From Amanita rubescens (taxonomy: Eukaryota; Basidiomycota; Agaricomycetes; Agaricales; Amanitaceae), in the NCBI GenBank assembly GCA_015039365.1, contig WION01000028.1, positions 248,001 to 312,000 on the forward strand: a stretch of 64,000 nucleotides of DNA, in the 5' to 3' direction. Shown one piece after another: positions 34,723 through 45,677 of this stretch (positions within the stretch are counted from its first letter, which is position 1; each line of letters begins with the position of its first letter). The translations under genes and the position numbers were made by a program. The notes beneath the pieces were generated by a model. The model made no database searches. It was given only the letters and a program-made list of their open reading frames with translations, and was not told where the DNA came from.

Positions 34723-35606
34723 ATGGAATCAACAAGAACCTCACCGACAATCTCGCCAACAACGACGAGAGCACCATCGCCGGAACCGCCCATATACTCA
34801 GTCTTTACCCAGACAACGACAACAACAACACCACCACCGTCGAATCCCCCGATACATCCAATAATCAGGATGCTAGCAGAAGGACAACGATCACCGAACC
34901 CAATAGGCCACGTCTCGTTCCTTATCACAGCGCTTCAGATTCTGACAAAGAGAATCGATCTGATGATTCACCCAGAACAAGCCGAGCTACGAGTCCTCAC
35001 GATACCACAGAAGATCAAGGTAACGGAAGACATAATGAAGATACAAGGAGAGTTAGGAAAATACTTGATAACATGCGAAAAGTATATCACAACCCCGACT
35101 CTCTTGCCGAATTCGACAAGGAATCAACTGGCGATCTTCGCGACAGAAGCAATGATAACAACCCAGCTAGCCCTAGCAGTCATCGAATCATGGCAGACAT
35201 CACTCCCTCTGAACCTCAGACGATCTTTACGACATTCGCAGACTATAACAGCTCAGCTCTTATGCAAAAGACTATTGACGACATTAAAAGACTTTCCGGC
35301 CTGCCAATCAATTCTCAGGAACTGGAACGACTTACCAGACTCTGACGCATTCTCTCAGACGCAAGACTTGCCAAGGCAATCATCGTCAACGCTCGAGAAC
35401 GATACAACTATCACTGCGCAGATCTTATAGAAATCTGGACCAACTTAGATCGTATGGAATGGTACACCAAACTCTCTCATGAATGCACCATCCACCAATT
35501 TGGAATCGACCTCTTACGTCGAATCCTCACTGCTGACGTAGAACGCTTCTACGAACAAGCCATCTTAGACGTCAGGAATGAAGTACACCCTCCATTCATC
35601 CTTAAC
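34723..35606 (+). pseudogene. Third ORF of the chromovirus, 5' part
   Basis: Starts 48 bp after the pol stop: MESTRTSPTISPTTTRAPSP, then PEQAELRVLTIPQKIKVTED and further protein-like helical sequence to about 35340. There the frame changes (one indel) to RILSDARLAKAIIVNARERY and continues to FILN at 35606, where the copia element is inserted. No similarity recognised; it is not an obvious envelope (no signal peptide or membrane helix seen). A second overlapping frame (34716-35345) is open in part of the region. Confidence 0.55.
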
Positions 35607-36311
35607 TGTTGAACTTATAATATACGATATACATACAGTATATAGTAAATATAAGTGATATCATTAGTTTACACTAACTAATGTAATAACGCTCAGTTAC
35701 TTACTTGTCTCTCAACCAATCATAATAGTGGATGATTGAGTGTGAGATAATATATTGACATGAGAATATATTCGACATATTCTCATACTCATCTACCAAT
35801 CATAATAGTGGATGATTGATGATGAGAATATATTCTGACGTGAGAATATCCTAGCGATATTCTCATAAGATCATCCAATCATAATAGTGGAACTATTGAT
35901 GATGTGAATATATGTTGACATGAGAATAGAAGACATATATACGTTATGGTTATCGACCTATCACATTGAAGATTGATAATGTGATGAGTCAGTCAATATA
36001 ATTGATGAGTCAAGTGCTGCGCAAAGCTATGCATTGCTGTACAATAGCTGTGCATTGCTGTGGAATGACGCCTTATGAGTCAAATACCTTTGACTCATAC
36101 TGATAAGACTCTTTGTACTTATTTGTAGTTTAGTAGTATATAAACTGTACTCTAGTAGCGTCAATCCTTATCCTATAATCCTCTCTACTGTCTACTGTTG
36201 AGCCCCAGCTCCAGTAAGCTCTTAACAACTCCACACCACACTCAGTAAGTAGTACATTCCATGTACTATACTGCGCTGCTCGCTAGGGATTTGTTACCCC
36301 TAGCTTCAACA
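35607..36311 (+). repeat. 5' LTR of the copia element, with internal repeats
   Basis: 705 bp. Contains three imperfect copies (about 80 bp) of a block with CCAATCATAATAGTGGA and AGAATAT at about 35716-35930, and a TATA box TATATAAA at 36137-36144. The 3' LTR is the matching copy with its TATA box at 45503-45510. Confidence 0.93.
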
Positions 36312-36323
36312 GGTTATGGGCCC
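36312..36323 (+). promoter_or_regulatory. Copia primer binding site
   Basis: GGTTATGGGCCC immediately follows the 5' LTR. It is complementary to the anticodon-region half of initiator methionine tRNA, the half-tRNA primer known from copia-type elements. Confidence 0.75.
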
Positions 36324-37540
36324 CGAAACCAGACGCCTTTGGCGCTATTGGTTGTGAAGCCAAGCGACGCACACTCTCAAGTCATTGACGGAGAGAAAAG
36401 GTAAAAACAAAGGTAACTGGGCGAGGCGCCCAGTGTGGTTTTCATTTTCTTGTTAGATTAGTCATCGCACTTGGCTAACCCTTCTGGGAAGTGAGGGATA
36501 GACTCAGAGTCATCCGCTTACCTGGATTGTATACGCCCGGACCCAGGGCTAAGGGGACCCCGTTAATTACTCAGCGGTCTAAATTACGAGTATCCCTGTA
36601 CAAGGGACAGTCTTGGATGACGTTAAAAACCGGCCTAGATCGCCTTAAAAATCTCGCAGTGGACCATTACTGCGTCAATAGAAATTGGCTCACTTGTGAA
36701 GTGTGAACTTCACCGGTTATTACCTACCGTATAAAAGGGTGACGTCCCACACTGTATTCCGCTTGGGCAGTGTGATGTGATTGGACATATTGAACCACGC
36801 TATACCATAATCAGGATTTTCGATCCTGTAAAATACCTAATATATGTACAAGTAATAGTAGATTCTAGTATAAGGGGTGAGATGAGGTCACATTGTGGAC
36901 CGTACACTCTGCCTATCGAGAATGCGCCCTTAGGGACTTCTCTAGATTAGGAATACACTCAGCTGTAACCCAGCGGTGTCTAGATTAATTCTTAAAACTT
37001 GTACATACACGTCTAGTGGGGGATTGAGACCCCATAGACCATCTAAGTGATGGACTTATCTCATGCATTTGGGAATGTAGTCGTTATCGTCATGGTTATT
37101 CCAGAGATTAAACGGTTATCATTTGATCATTTAAGAAGGGACAAGGGCCGATCCCCGAGTCTTTAATCTATTGTCAGACGCTTAGGTTGGCTATTCTTAC
37201 CTACATTGGATCATATCCCACGCAAATATAATGCTGCGTTATTAGATGCTAAAAACATCGAAGCGGATACCAATGTGACATAGATCTTGGTTAATATAAC
37301 ACCTTTCATAACGATTAGTACCAAATTCAACATGCATGACAAGAAGAAACAATGATGTGCGAAACTTGTGCCGAAACATCCAATTTGTGTACAAAATTAT
37401 CTGTTTTCTGGGATTAGTAAGGGCTGAAGGCTCTGAACGCCCATTCCTTTCTTTTTGATCTTATCCAAAGAACTATGTGATGATTAAACCTCCTGATTTC
37501 AGCAAAAATTTTAAAATCAATTTTTTCATTTTATATAAAA
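36324..37540 (+). other. Long untranslated leader of the copia element
   Basis: About 1.2 kb between the primer site and the first ORF with no convincing coding frame (only a 71-codon frame at 36491). It holds a possible hairpin GGGCGAGGCGCCC (36419-36431) and a second TATA-like ATAAAAGGG (36732). Confidence 0.5.
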
Positions 37541-38794
37541 ATGTCGTTTGTAAACTCTTTTTCGCCGTTGTCTTCTGCTGGCGGTGCCCTTGGCACTCCG
37601 ATTTCTTCGAGGACAGTCCCCTCTCGGACTACCCCGAACAATTTGCCCGGCTCTGGCGCCCGGCATCTCCAGGCCCCCGTTAGGGCCTTACCAAAGAATT
37701 CGCCGCCGCCTGCAAAGGCACAGGTACCAGAAATGGTACCTTCATTACGTATTCCTGTTCCGACTTCTGCGCCTCAAGCTGTGAGGCTTAATAGGAACTA
37801 TAAAAAGTATCCTGTTCCCATGGGCTCGCGCCCATATATGCCTCATGCAGCAAAGGGCTGCCACTGTTCGCATCCCGATGCGATACATCACGTACACCGC
37901 TGTGTACAAAAAGTCGTCTTCGACTATAAAGGAGTCCCGACGGCTCCTAAATCAATGCGAAGCCCAACAGGTCAGTCTTCTAGAAATACTAGGTGTGCAT
38001 CTTTATCTCATAAAGATAATCTAGTCTCATACGCCAAGGCCGCGAAGGCTGTTGGGCCAGTCTCTCGTCCACAAGGACGACCTGTTATCGTCAACGAAGG
38101 TTGGCGATATAACAAAGATCGTGGATCGCCTTGGATCCACAACGCTAAACCGGAAGAGTGGTCCTATGGACCACCAAACAATGCCCATGTCCAATTCAGG
38201 CCAGTCACCAAAAACGACTGGCATAAGGGTAATCGTCAATGGAAAAATAAGACGAATATCCCTAATGCTTTGGATTCGGATGCGTACCGCCAACATTTCC
38301 TTGGCATCGCATCTGACGAAAGGGGCAGAATTCCTCTTCCGGAGGAGATCACTCAAATATACAAAAAAGGAAAGGTAAATACACCTTTTAACGTATATAA
38401 GACCCAACTAAAACGTAATACAGAACAAAAAGGATGGCGAAAGTCAACAACACCTACCTGGAGTAGATGCGCCCCCAACATTGCAAGTTGGGGATATATC
38501 GTATCTAAAACTCGAGCCCAAAGCAGAGCGGCTGGAGTGTTTCCTTCAAATCAAGAGGGAACCGAAGTGAAAAGGGTTGTTGACGAATATAGTAATGACA
38601 TGGGAATATGGCAGGAAACTGGAAGGCTTCCCGGACGGTATAAAGACTTTCCTCACATAAAATTACCTAAAGAATCTATTTTCGACAAACCTGTCGATGA
38701 TAGAGACAATAGGAGGGCTAGATTCGCATCTAACCCTGTGACGGAAATTCGATATTACATACCTGAAAGGACGTGTAAAAAAGATATTCCCTAG
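37541..38794 (+). CDS. Extra ORF upstream of copia gag-pol (417 aa, unknown)
   Basis: Starts MSFVNSFSPLSSAGGALG, with a Pro/Ser-rich first 100 residues, a His/Cys cluster GCHCSHPDAIHHVHRC (about 106-121) that could bind zinc, then a basic region rich in Lys/Arg/Trp (EGWRYNKDRGSPWIH, NDWHKGNRQWKNKTNI), ending KDIP. The frame is intact and only 190 bp before gag-pol, in frame class independent of it. Canonical Ty1/copia elements have no such ORF. The basic composition and possible zinc cluster suggest RNA binding, but the family is not recognised. Confidence 0.8.
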   Translation: MSFVNSFSPLSSAGGALGTPISSRTVPSRTTPNNLPGSGARHLQAPVRALPKNSPPPAKAQVPEMVPSLRIPVPTSAPQAVRLNRNYKKYPVPMGSRPYMPHAAKGCHCSHPDAIHHVHRCVQKVVFDYKGVPTAPKSMRSPTGQSSRNTRCASLSHKDNLVSYAKAAKAVGPVSRPQGRPVIVNEGWRYNKDRGSPWIHNAKPEEWSYGPPNNAHVQFRPVTKNDWHKGNRQWKNKTNIPNALDSDAYRQHFLGIASDERGRIPLPEEITQIYKKGKVNTPFNVYKTQLKRNTEQKGWRKSTTPTWSRCAPNIASWGYIVSKTRAQSRAAGVFPSNQEGTEVKRVVDEYSNDMGIWQETGRLPGRYKDFPHIKLPKESIFDKPVDDRDNRRARFASNPVTEIRYYIPERTCKKDIP

Positions 38795-38984
38795 TTTACT
38801 TTCTAGTATTGACACTAGATAGTAAAATACTATATTCTTGTCATTTTAACATGAACGACATTAAGCTTAAGAAATCAGGACGGAGATTACATCATCACAT
38901 ATATTCTTATGCCTTATTATTATTTGAACCTTTTCTTACGAAAAATCTTCTTAGATTTTAAACAAACTTAACCAAAGTAAGAAA

Positions 38985-41900
38985 ATGTCTTCTTCCAATT
39001 CGATAAACTCCATTGTTCCTGTTCTTACCGGATCAAATTGGCTTGCATTCGAAAGACTTATGACCGCGTACTTAAACAGTCAAGGTCTTGGTGCACATAT
39101 TGATCCTAAACTTGACTGGCCCAGAGATCTTGAACCATCTGAAAAAGCAGCAATCAAGACATCTGACATTAAGCCAGATCAATTAAAAACCCTTAAAGAA
39201 ATTCGCAAAGAATACGTCGAATTTAAAGAGGACAATATGAAAGCCAAAGGTTACATTACCTTAAAACTAGCACCTAATCTAGTACACCTTGTTGACGATA
39301 AAAATGATAAAGCCGAAGTCCTTTGGAAATCTCTAAAAGATAAATTTGGTAAACAAGGTCTGGCTGCTACGTTTGGACTCTATAGACAAATTGTCGATTG
39401 GAAACTCAAAGAGAATTCCAATCCAAACACTCAAGTTCCACATCTTATGGACTTGATTAATAGAGTATCAAACCAAGGTGTAACCTTAACCGTCAAAATG
39501 CAAATTATGACGATCCTACATGCCTTACCTCCTTCATGGGACAGCTTTGTCGCCAATCTGTTGGCACACTCCGCAGATGATGACACTGTAGATGAATTCC
39601 TTAATCTCATATCTGAGGAATGGTCCCGAAGGAAAGGTAACAGGAACAATGCCAATACTTCTGTTGTCACGAGAGGGAATAAAAATTCTAACTCTCAAGT
39701 AGTTGCAAATATGGCACGCCAACAATTGCAACAAGGACAACCTCGCACCCCTTGGAATTCCTATCGTGGGAAATCCTTTCGAGGCAGAGGTGGAAGAAAA
39801 CCAATGGGAAATCGAAGAAACCCAACACAACATACTTCGACAGGTGGACCATCTAATGGACCAAAACATACACCTGGCCAATCTCAGACTCCTTTTAGAC
39901 CCCAATGGGCTGGTCAAGTCCCTAATCAGTCTAAAGGACCAAATTGGGAACGCAATAAGGAAGCTAAAACAAAGAATCGTGCGAATAAACTTGCTGCTCG
40001 CACAGCAGCTCAATCAACACTTGGTTCTGGGCATGCTATGGCATCTTCGACATCAGCATCTTTACCTCTGATTGCCAGAATTGGAGATCAGGTAATGACA
40101 GATTTTGATGAAGAATTTGTCCCCAAGATTTACAAGTACAAAGGTACTCGTGCGGTTCCCACGGACGACTTCATGGGGAGAATTGATGAGATATCCGAAG
40201 ATTCGGGAGATTCTGTATCCAGAGATGTACAAAAAGTACGAACTGAATCAACGGACTACTCTGATATCTTTGATTCTGCAATATTTGCAGATACTAAAGA
40301 TACTCAAAGTGTGGACGATCTTGCTAGTCCTATCTTTGCTTCCTCTAGTATATCCCATCATCAAACCAATAATGAAGGATATCAAACAGATAATGAATCA
40401 CATCAATCTGAGGCCAATTCTTCAGGGTATGAAGGACTTTATACCGATGAGGAGCCTGAAGGACCAATGCCTGGTTCCTTTGATGATGAACAAATAAGTT
40501 GGTGGTATGTACATACCAGACAATATTATGTGGATCAAGTTCGACGAGCTAATTTGGAAGCTCGAAGAATGAATACTAATGCACGCACTTTAGAACACTT
40601 ACAAAATATGTTGAGAGGGATGGTAAATGACCATGACACTGTATCCCTCCGACCAGAATCTGTAAGTTCATCAGATTTAAATTACTTTTATCAATCTGAT
40701 CAAGATTCTGTTTACCATACGGCTCCAGAATCTATGGCATCATCTCAAATCCCAACAAGGCCTATTACGCCTTATGAAGATTTTTTCAATTTATACGATT
40801 ATCCAACTAATCGTACTATTGATACTGTACCGGTAATACCATCAAATGTACCGATAGTAAACCCTACACCAAGAAGATCTACTGATCTTCAGAATTTATA
40901 TTATTTTGATGCCAATATGCGTGAGAATGAAAGATATAGACAAAACATGTCTAATCTTCAAAATCTTCCAAATTATGGAACATTCTCTGAATTATATAAT
41001 CAATATAACTTGGATGAATTCATAATAGAAGAAAACAATAGAAGACGTGCTAATGTTATTAACATTGGACATCTTCAGGATCCATATAATCTACCTTGTA
41101 GTAAATCACCTTCTTGCAAATGTCCTGAATGTTATAAAAATAATAAAGGACTTACAATATGGATGTGTGACTCAGGTGCATCACATCATTTTACCGCACA
41201 CTTAGAAGATTTTGTCAGCTATAAAAAATATGAAGTTCCTACTTCAGTATTTACAGCTAATAATCAAGCAGATATATTAGGTATAGGGACTGTGATTTTG
41301 GATCACACTCTTAATAATGGTTCGGTTTCAAGATTGAAACTTTATCCGGTCCTACATATGCCAAGTGCCACACTACAACTAATAAGCAATGGAACATTGT
41401 GTAAACAAGGTTTTATTGCAAAACAAGATAATGATAGGATTTCTTTCTACAGAGAAGGCTCTGAAAATGCATCACTGGAAGGATTTCCAGGAGATGGTAA
41501 CGAAACATTAATGTGGACAGAAGGTCAAATAATTAAACCTTCAAATTATAAATTAATGATGACCACCATTAATGTTGTTGGATATGAAATTTGGCATCAA
41601 CGGATGGGTCATCCTAGCCAACAAATATTAAAATTAGGCTCTAAAAACTTAGAGGGTTTCCCTCCCTTAACAATTCCTAAAGACTTAGAACCTTGTAACG
41701 GTTGTCTAAAGGGAAAAGCTGTTTCACAAAGCTTTCCTCTTTCAGAAAAACGTGCTACCCAACCCTTTGAACGTATACACTGTGACTTGATGACTTTTCC
41801 AATACAATCTTATCATAAACAGAAATATTTACTTGTAATATTTGATGATTGTACATCACATGTATGGGTAAAACCATTACAGAAAAAGTCTAACGTCGCT

Positions 41901-44900
41901 GTAGTATTTGAAGGTTGGCACAAACAAATATACAACCAATATGGATATAACATAAAAATCGTTCGTTCCGATCGAGGGGGCGAATTTATGTCCACAAACA
42001 TACAAGATTACTTAACTGATGTAGGAATCATTCATGAAAAATCTACTCCATATATACATCAACAAAATGGAAAGGTTGAACGCATGAATAGAACACTTTG
42101 GGAAAAGAGTGAAGCATTGAGATTACATGCTTCATGCCCTCAATCTTGGTGGAACTTTGCGATCGAAACTGCCGTACATGTTTATAATCGTACTCCACTT
42201 AGACGAACCAAATGGAAGACCCCTGTTGAAAATCTTACTGGAAAGAAACCTGATGTTTCTTACTTTAAGATATTCGGATCTAAAGCTTGGGTATTTATCC
42301 CACATGAATCGCGCGAAAATAAATTAACACCAAGGTCTGAAATAATGACCTTTATTGGATACGAACCGAATGCAAAAGCATACCGCTTCATGACAAATAC
42401 AAATCAACTTCGAGTATCCACCCAAGCTGAATTTGATGAAACCAAATTTCCAAGAGCCAAACCTCAAGATGAAAATTATACAAAAAACTTGGACCCTATC
42501 AGGCCTATTGAGCAGGATAATTCTGTAAACTCAGATAAAAATATCTCTAATGGTAAAACAGATAATGAAGGAGATATTTCATCTGAACAGCAGCATTCAG
42601 ATGATGATTTCTTTGATTTCAACTTTGAAAATCATCCTAGTTCTGATTCATCAGATGATGATGATGATGACACTAAATGGGATGATAAATTAGAATCTTT
42701 CTTTGAAAAGAAAGATACATCTTCAAAAGACAAAGGTGCTGAATTAGATCAACCTACAGGCGTTGAATTAGATCTACCTGTACAAAGTCTTAAAGATAAA
42801 CCTACTAAAGGAAAAGGCAAAGGAATTGCTAAAAAACCTGTAGAACCTACTCGAAGATCTGAAAGATCTAGAAAACCGGTTATACAGAAAGACAATGCTT
42901 ATGGTAATAAAACACCATTAGAAATTGAAAAAGAAATTACAGAAGAACAAGATGTTGTTCGAGAATTGATTCAAGATCTTAAAGAAAAAGATAAATCTGA
43001 TCCAAGACTTGATGTCACAATCAGATATTCTCTTAGATCTAAAATACGACAACATATTGATAAAGTTAAATTACTTTATTCAACATTACACAATGCTCAA
43101 ATTAATGAAATGTCATGTCTCATTAAAGAGCAAGGTAATGGTTTTCTGAATTACTTACTCGCACAAGCAATTCCTGCCATTGATATTTCAAGAGATAATA
43201 TCAGAGAATATCAATACAAAGATATTCAAAAAGTCAAAATTACTGATCCCAAATCTTATGAACAATGGGAGACAGCAATGAATGATGAAATGAAATCATT
43301 AAATGATAGAAAAATTTGGGAGCTTACAGAATTACCTCATAATCGTACACCTATTAAATGTAGATGGGTATACGATATTAAATCTGACGGTCGAAAGAAG
43401 GCTCGACTTGTCGCTAAAGGATTTTCTCAAAGACCTGGACTTGACTATGATGAAACGTTTTCGCCAGTGGCAAGATATGAAACGATTCGCCTTTTGTTAG
43501 CAATATCTGTGCTAGAAAAATGGGATATTGAAGCACTAGATGTTAAAACAGCCTTTTTGTACGGAGATCTCGAAGCGGATATCTATATGCAACAACCAGA
43601 AGGTTATGTAGTCAAAGGCCAAGAACAAAAAGTTTACCAACTTAAAAAGGCAATATATGGACTTAAACAAGCCTCATATGCCTGGAATAAACAAGCTAAT
43701 AAATCCTTAGAGGATTTAGGATTTATACGCTGTTTATCTGATTCTGGCGTATACGTCAGAAGAGAAGACGACACTATAATAGTGTGTATAGTATATGTCG
43801 ATGACATGCTTTTCATGGGTGACAATATATCAGAAATTCATAAAATTAAAAATGCTTTTATGAAGAAATGGGAATGTCACGATCTTGGAAAAGTTAAAGA
43901 ATACTTAGGTATGCAAATCAATTACAATAAGAACATGGGTACTCTTATTATTGATCAACATGCATATGCTAAGAAAGTTGTAACAAGATTTGGTTTAGAA
44001 AATTGTAAACCAACTCGTACACCTTTACCAACAGGATATATTCCAACTGCTGCTACAAAAGAATGTACAGCAGAAATGCGATCTTATTTTCAACAAATAA
44101 TAGGATCGTTGTTATATCTTGCATTAGGAACAAGACCTGATATTACTTATCAAGTAATATTAATGTCTCAGTTTTGTGCAAACCCAAATGAAGAGCACAT
44201 ACAGAAAGCATTATACATAGTACGCTATGTTAATACCACTGTACAAACTAAAATAGTTTATAATGGTTTAAATAAAGAAGGCTTTGTAGCCTTTACTGAT
44301 GCTGACTGGGGTGCTGACAAGATTACAAGAAAATCTGTCACTGGATATATAGTAAAACTCGCAGGAGGAGCTATATCATGGGTTTCACGAAAACAAAAAG
44401 TAGTGGCACTATCTTCAACTGAAGCAGAATACATGTCAATGTCTGATACATCAAGACAAATAGTTTGGATTGAGTCACTTATGAGTGAACTTGATTTTCC
44501 AATTAAAACTATTTTCTTATGTTGTGATAATCAAGGTGCAATGTTTTTAGCCAGTAACCCTGCACAAGAACATCGTTCAAAACATATTGACATAAGATTC
44601 CACTACATTAGAGAATGTGTTGAAAGTGAGAAAATTAAACTCACATACATTCCTACCAATGAACAAGTTGCGGATATAATGACCAAAAATCTACCATATT
44701 CAAAATTTGTAATATTCCGAATGAAGATGGGATTAATCCTAGATGATAGTCAAATATCATTAACCAATCATATTAAGGCATCACAAACTTTTGCTAATTA
44801 TATTAAAAGTAAAACCCTTAATAAGTCCTCAGGACAACATAGTAAAATATTTGAAAGAATTCAAGATCTTGAAGTGCGAGGATATCTTGAAGAAATCTTT

Positions 44901-44957
44901 AAATACTATGAAAGAGAAAATGATAAATTGACTACCCTTTTGAAAGCTAATAAATAA
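38985..44957 (+). CDS. gag-pol: Copia gag-pol polyprotein (1990 aa)
   Basis: A single open frame. The copia-type gag (residues about 1-215, SNWLAFERLMTAYLNSQGLG) is followed by a basic linker, a long acidic region, then a small Cys cluster CSKSPSCKCPEC (about 705) instead of a canonical CCHC knuckle. Protease WMCDSGASHHFTA (D729). GAG-pre-integrase WHQRMGHPS with CNGCLKGK. Integrase core D934, D996, E1032 (35 residues between the last two). RT from about 1440 (IKCRWVYDIKSDGRKKARLV) with YVDD at 1604-1607. RNase H DADWGADKITRKSVTG and ALSSTEAEYMSMSD. The domain order PR-IN-RT-RH defines Ty1/copia. All catalytic residues seen, so it may be active. Confidence 0.96.
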   Translation: MSSSNSINSIVPVLTGSNWLAFERLMTAYLNSQGLGAHIDPKLDWPRDLEPSEKAAIKTSDIKPDQLKTLKEIRKEYVEFKEDNMKAKGYITLKLAPNLVHLVDDKNDKAEVLWKSLKDKFGKQGLAATFGLYRQIVDWKLKENSNPNTQVPHLMDLINRVSNQGVTLTVKMQIMTILHALPPSWDSFVANLLAHSADDDTVDEFLNLISEEWSRRKGNRNNANTSVVTRGNKNSNSQVVANMARQQLQQGQPRTPWNSYRGKSFRGRGGRKPMGNRRNPTQHTSTGGPSNGPKHTPGQSQTPFRPQWAGQVPNQSKGPNWERNKEAKTKNRANKLAARTAAQSTLGSGHAMASSTSASLPLIARIGDQVMTDFDEEFVPKIYKYKGTRAVPTDDFMGRIDEISEDSGDSVSRDVQKVRTESTDYSDIFDSAIFADTKDTQSVDDLASPIFASSSISHHQTNNEGYQTDNESHQSEANSSGYEGLYTDEEPEGPMPGSFDDEQISWWYVHTRQYYVDQVRRANLEARRMNTNARTLEHLQNMLRGMVNDHDTVSLRPESVSSSDLNYFYQSDQDSVYHTAPESMASSQIPTRPITPYEDFFNLYDYPTNRTIDTVPVIPSNVPIVNPTPRRSTDLQNLYYFDANMRENERYRQNMSNLQNLPNYGTFSELYNQYNLDEFIIEENNRRRANVINIGHLQDPYNLPCSKSPSCKCPECYKNNKGLTIWMCDSGASHHFTAHLEDFVSYKKYEVPTSVFTANNQADILGIGTVILDHTLNNGSVSRLKLYPVLHMPSATLQLISNGTLCKQGFIAKQDNDRISFYREGSENASLEGFPGDGNETLMWTEGQIIKPSNYKLMMTTINVVGYEIWHQRMGHPSQQILKLGSKNLEGFPPLTIPKDLEPCNGCLKGKAVSQSFPLSEKRATQPFERIHCDLMTFPIQSYHKQKYLLVIFDDCTSHVWVKPLQKKSNVAVVFEGWHKQIYNQYGYNIKIVRSDRGGEFMSTNIQDYLTDVGIIHEKSTPYIHQQNGKVERMNRTLWEKSEALRLHASCPQSWWNFAIETAVHVYNRTPLRRTKWKTPVENLTGKKPDVSYFKIFGSKAWVFIPHESRENKLTPRSEIMTFIGYEPNAKAYRFMTNTNQLRVSTQAEFDETKFPRAKPQDENYTKNLDPIRPIEQDNSVNSDKNISNGKTDNEGDISSEQQHSDDDFFDFNFENHPSSDSSDDDDDDTKWDDKLESFFEKKDTSSKDKGAELDQPTGVELDLPVQSLKDKPTKGKGKGIAKKPVEPTRRSERSRKPVIQKDNAYGNKTPLEIEKEITEEQDVVRELIQDLKEKDKSDPRLDVTIRYSLRSKIRQHIDKVKLLYSTLHNAQINEMSCLIKEQGNGFLNYLLAQAIPAIDISRDNIREYQYKDIQKVKITDPKSYEQWETAMNDEMKSLNDRKIWELTELPHNRTPIKCRWVYDIKSDGRKKARLVAKGFSQRPGLDYDETFSPVARYETIRLLLAISVLEKWDIEALDVKTAFLYGDLEADIYMQQPEGYVVKGQEQKVYQLKKAIYGLKQASYAWNKQANKSLEDLGFIRCLSDSGVYVRREDDTIIVCIVYVDDMLFMGDNISEIHKIKNAFMKKWECHDLGKVKEYLGMQINYNKNMGTLIIDQHAYAKKVVTRFGLENCKPTRTPLPTGYIPTAATKECTAEMRSYFQQIIGSLLYLALGTRPDITYQVILMSQFCANPNEEHIQKALYIVRYVNTTVQTKIVYNGLNKEGFVAFTDADWGADKITRKSVTGYIVKLAGGAISWVSRKQKVVALSSTEAEYMSMSDTSRQIVWIESLMSELDFPIKTIFLCCDNQGAMFLASNPAQEHRSKHIDIRFHYIRECVESEKIKLTYIPTNEQVADIMTKNLPYSKFVIFRMKMGLILDDSQISLTNHIKASQTFANYIKSKTLNKSSGQHSKIFERIQDLEVRGYLEEIFKYYERENDKLTTLLKANK

Positions 44958-44972
44958 CTTAGCGAAGGGGAG

Positions 44973-45677
44973 TGTTGAACTTATAATATACGATATACAT
45001 ACAGTATATAGTAAATATAAGTGATATCATTAGTTTACACTAACTAATGTAATAACGCTCAGTTACTTACTCGTCTCTCAACCAATCATAATAGTGGATG
45101 ATTGAGTGTGAGATAATATATTGACATGAGAATATATTCGACATATTCTCATACTCATCTACCAATCATAATAGTGGATGATTGATGATGAGAATATATT
45201 CTGACATGAGAATATCCTAGCGATATTCTCATAAGATCATCCAATCATAATAGTGGAACTATTGATGATGTGAATATATGTTGACATGAGAATAGAAGAC
45301 ATATATACGTTATGGTTATCGACCTATCACATTGAAGATTGATAATGTGATGAGTCAGTCAATATAATTGATGAGTCAAGTGCTGCGCAAAGCTATGCAT
45401 TGCTGTACAATAGCTGTGCATTGCTGTGGAATGACGCCTTATGAGTCAAATACCTTTGACTCATACTGATAAGACTCTTTGTACTTATTTGTAGTTTAGT
45501 AGTATATAAACTGTACTCTAGTAGCGTCAATCCTTATCCTATAATCCTCTCTACTGTCTACTGTTGAGCCCCAGCTCCAGTAAGCTCTTAACAACTCCAC
45601 ACCACACTCGGTAAGTAGTACATTCCATGTACTATACTGCGCTGCTCGCTAGGGATTTGTTACCCCTAGCTTCAACA
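44973..45677 (+). repeat. 3' LTR of the copia element
   Basis: 705 bp, nearly identical to 35607-36311. The differences seen are single-base transitions (for example TTACTTGTC against TTACTCGTC, CTGACGTGAG against CTGACATGAG, CACTCAGTAAG against CACTCGGTAAG). Confidence 0.95.

Larger units (their letters stand above)
35607..45677 (+). mobile_element. Complete Ty1/copia retrotransposon (10,071 bp)
   Basis: LTRs of 705 bp at 35607-36311 and 44973-45677, TGTTGAAC...TTCAACA. By eye they differ at about three positions, all transitions. A 5 bp target duplication TTAAC is at 35602-35606 and 45678-45682. Primer site GGTTATGGGCCC follows the 5' LTR, and a purine tract GCGAAGGGGAG precedes the 3' LTR. 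Inside are a long leader, an extra ORF and an uninterrupted gag-pol. It looks young and possibly active. Confidence 0.97.

Noticed and set aside
34716..35345. Overlapping 209-codon frame as the chromovirus third ORF
   Set aside because: Its N-terminal half is Asn/Asp/Ser biased and looks like the shadow of the frame starting at 34723; only after 35345 does this frame become the protein-like one.
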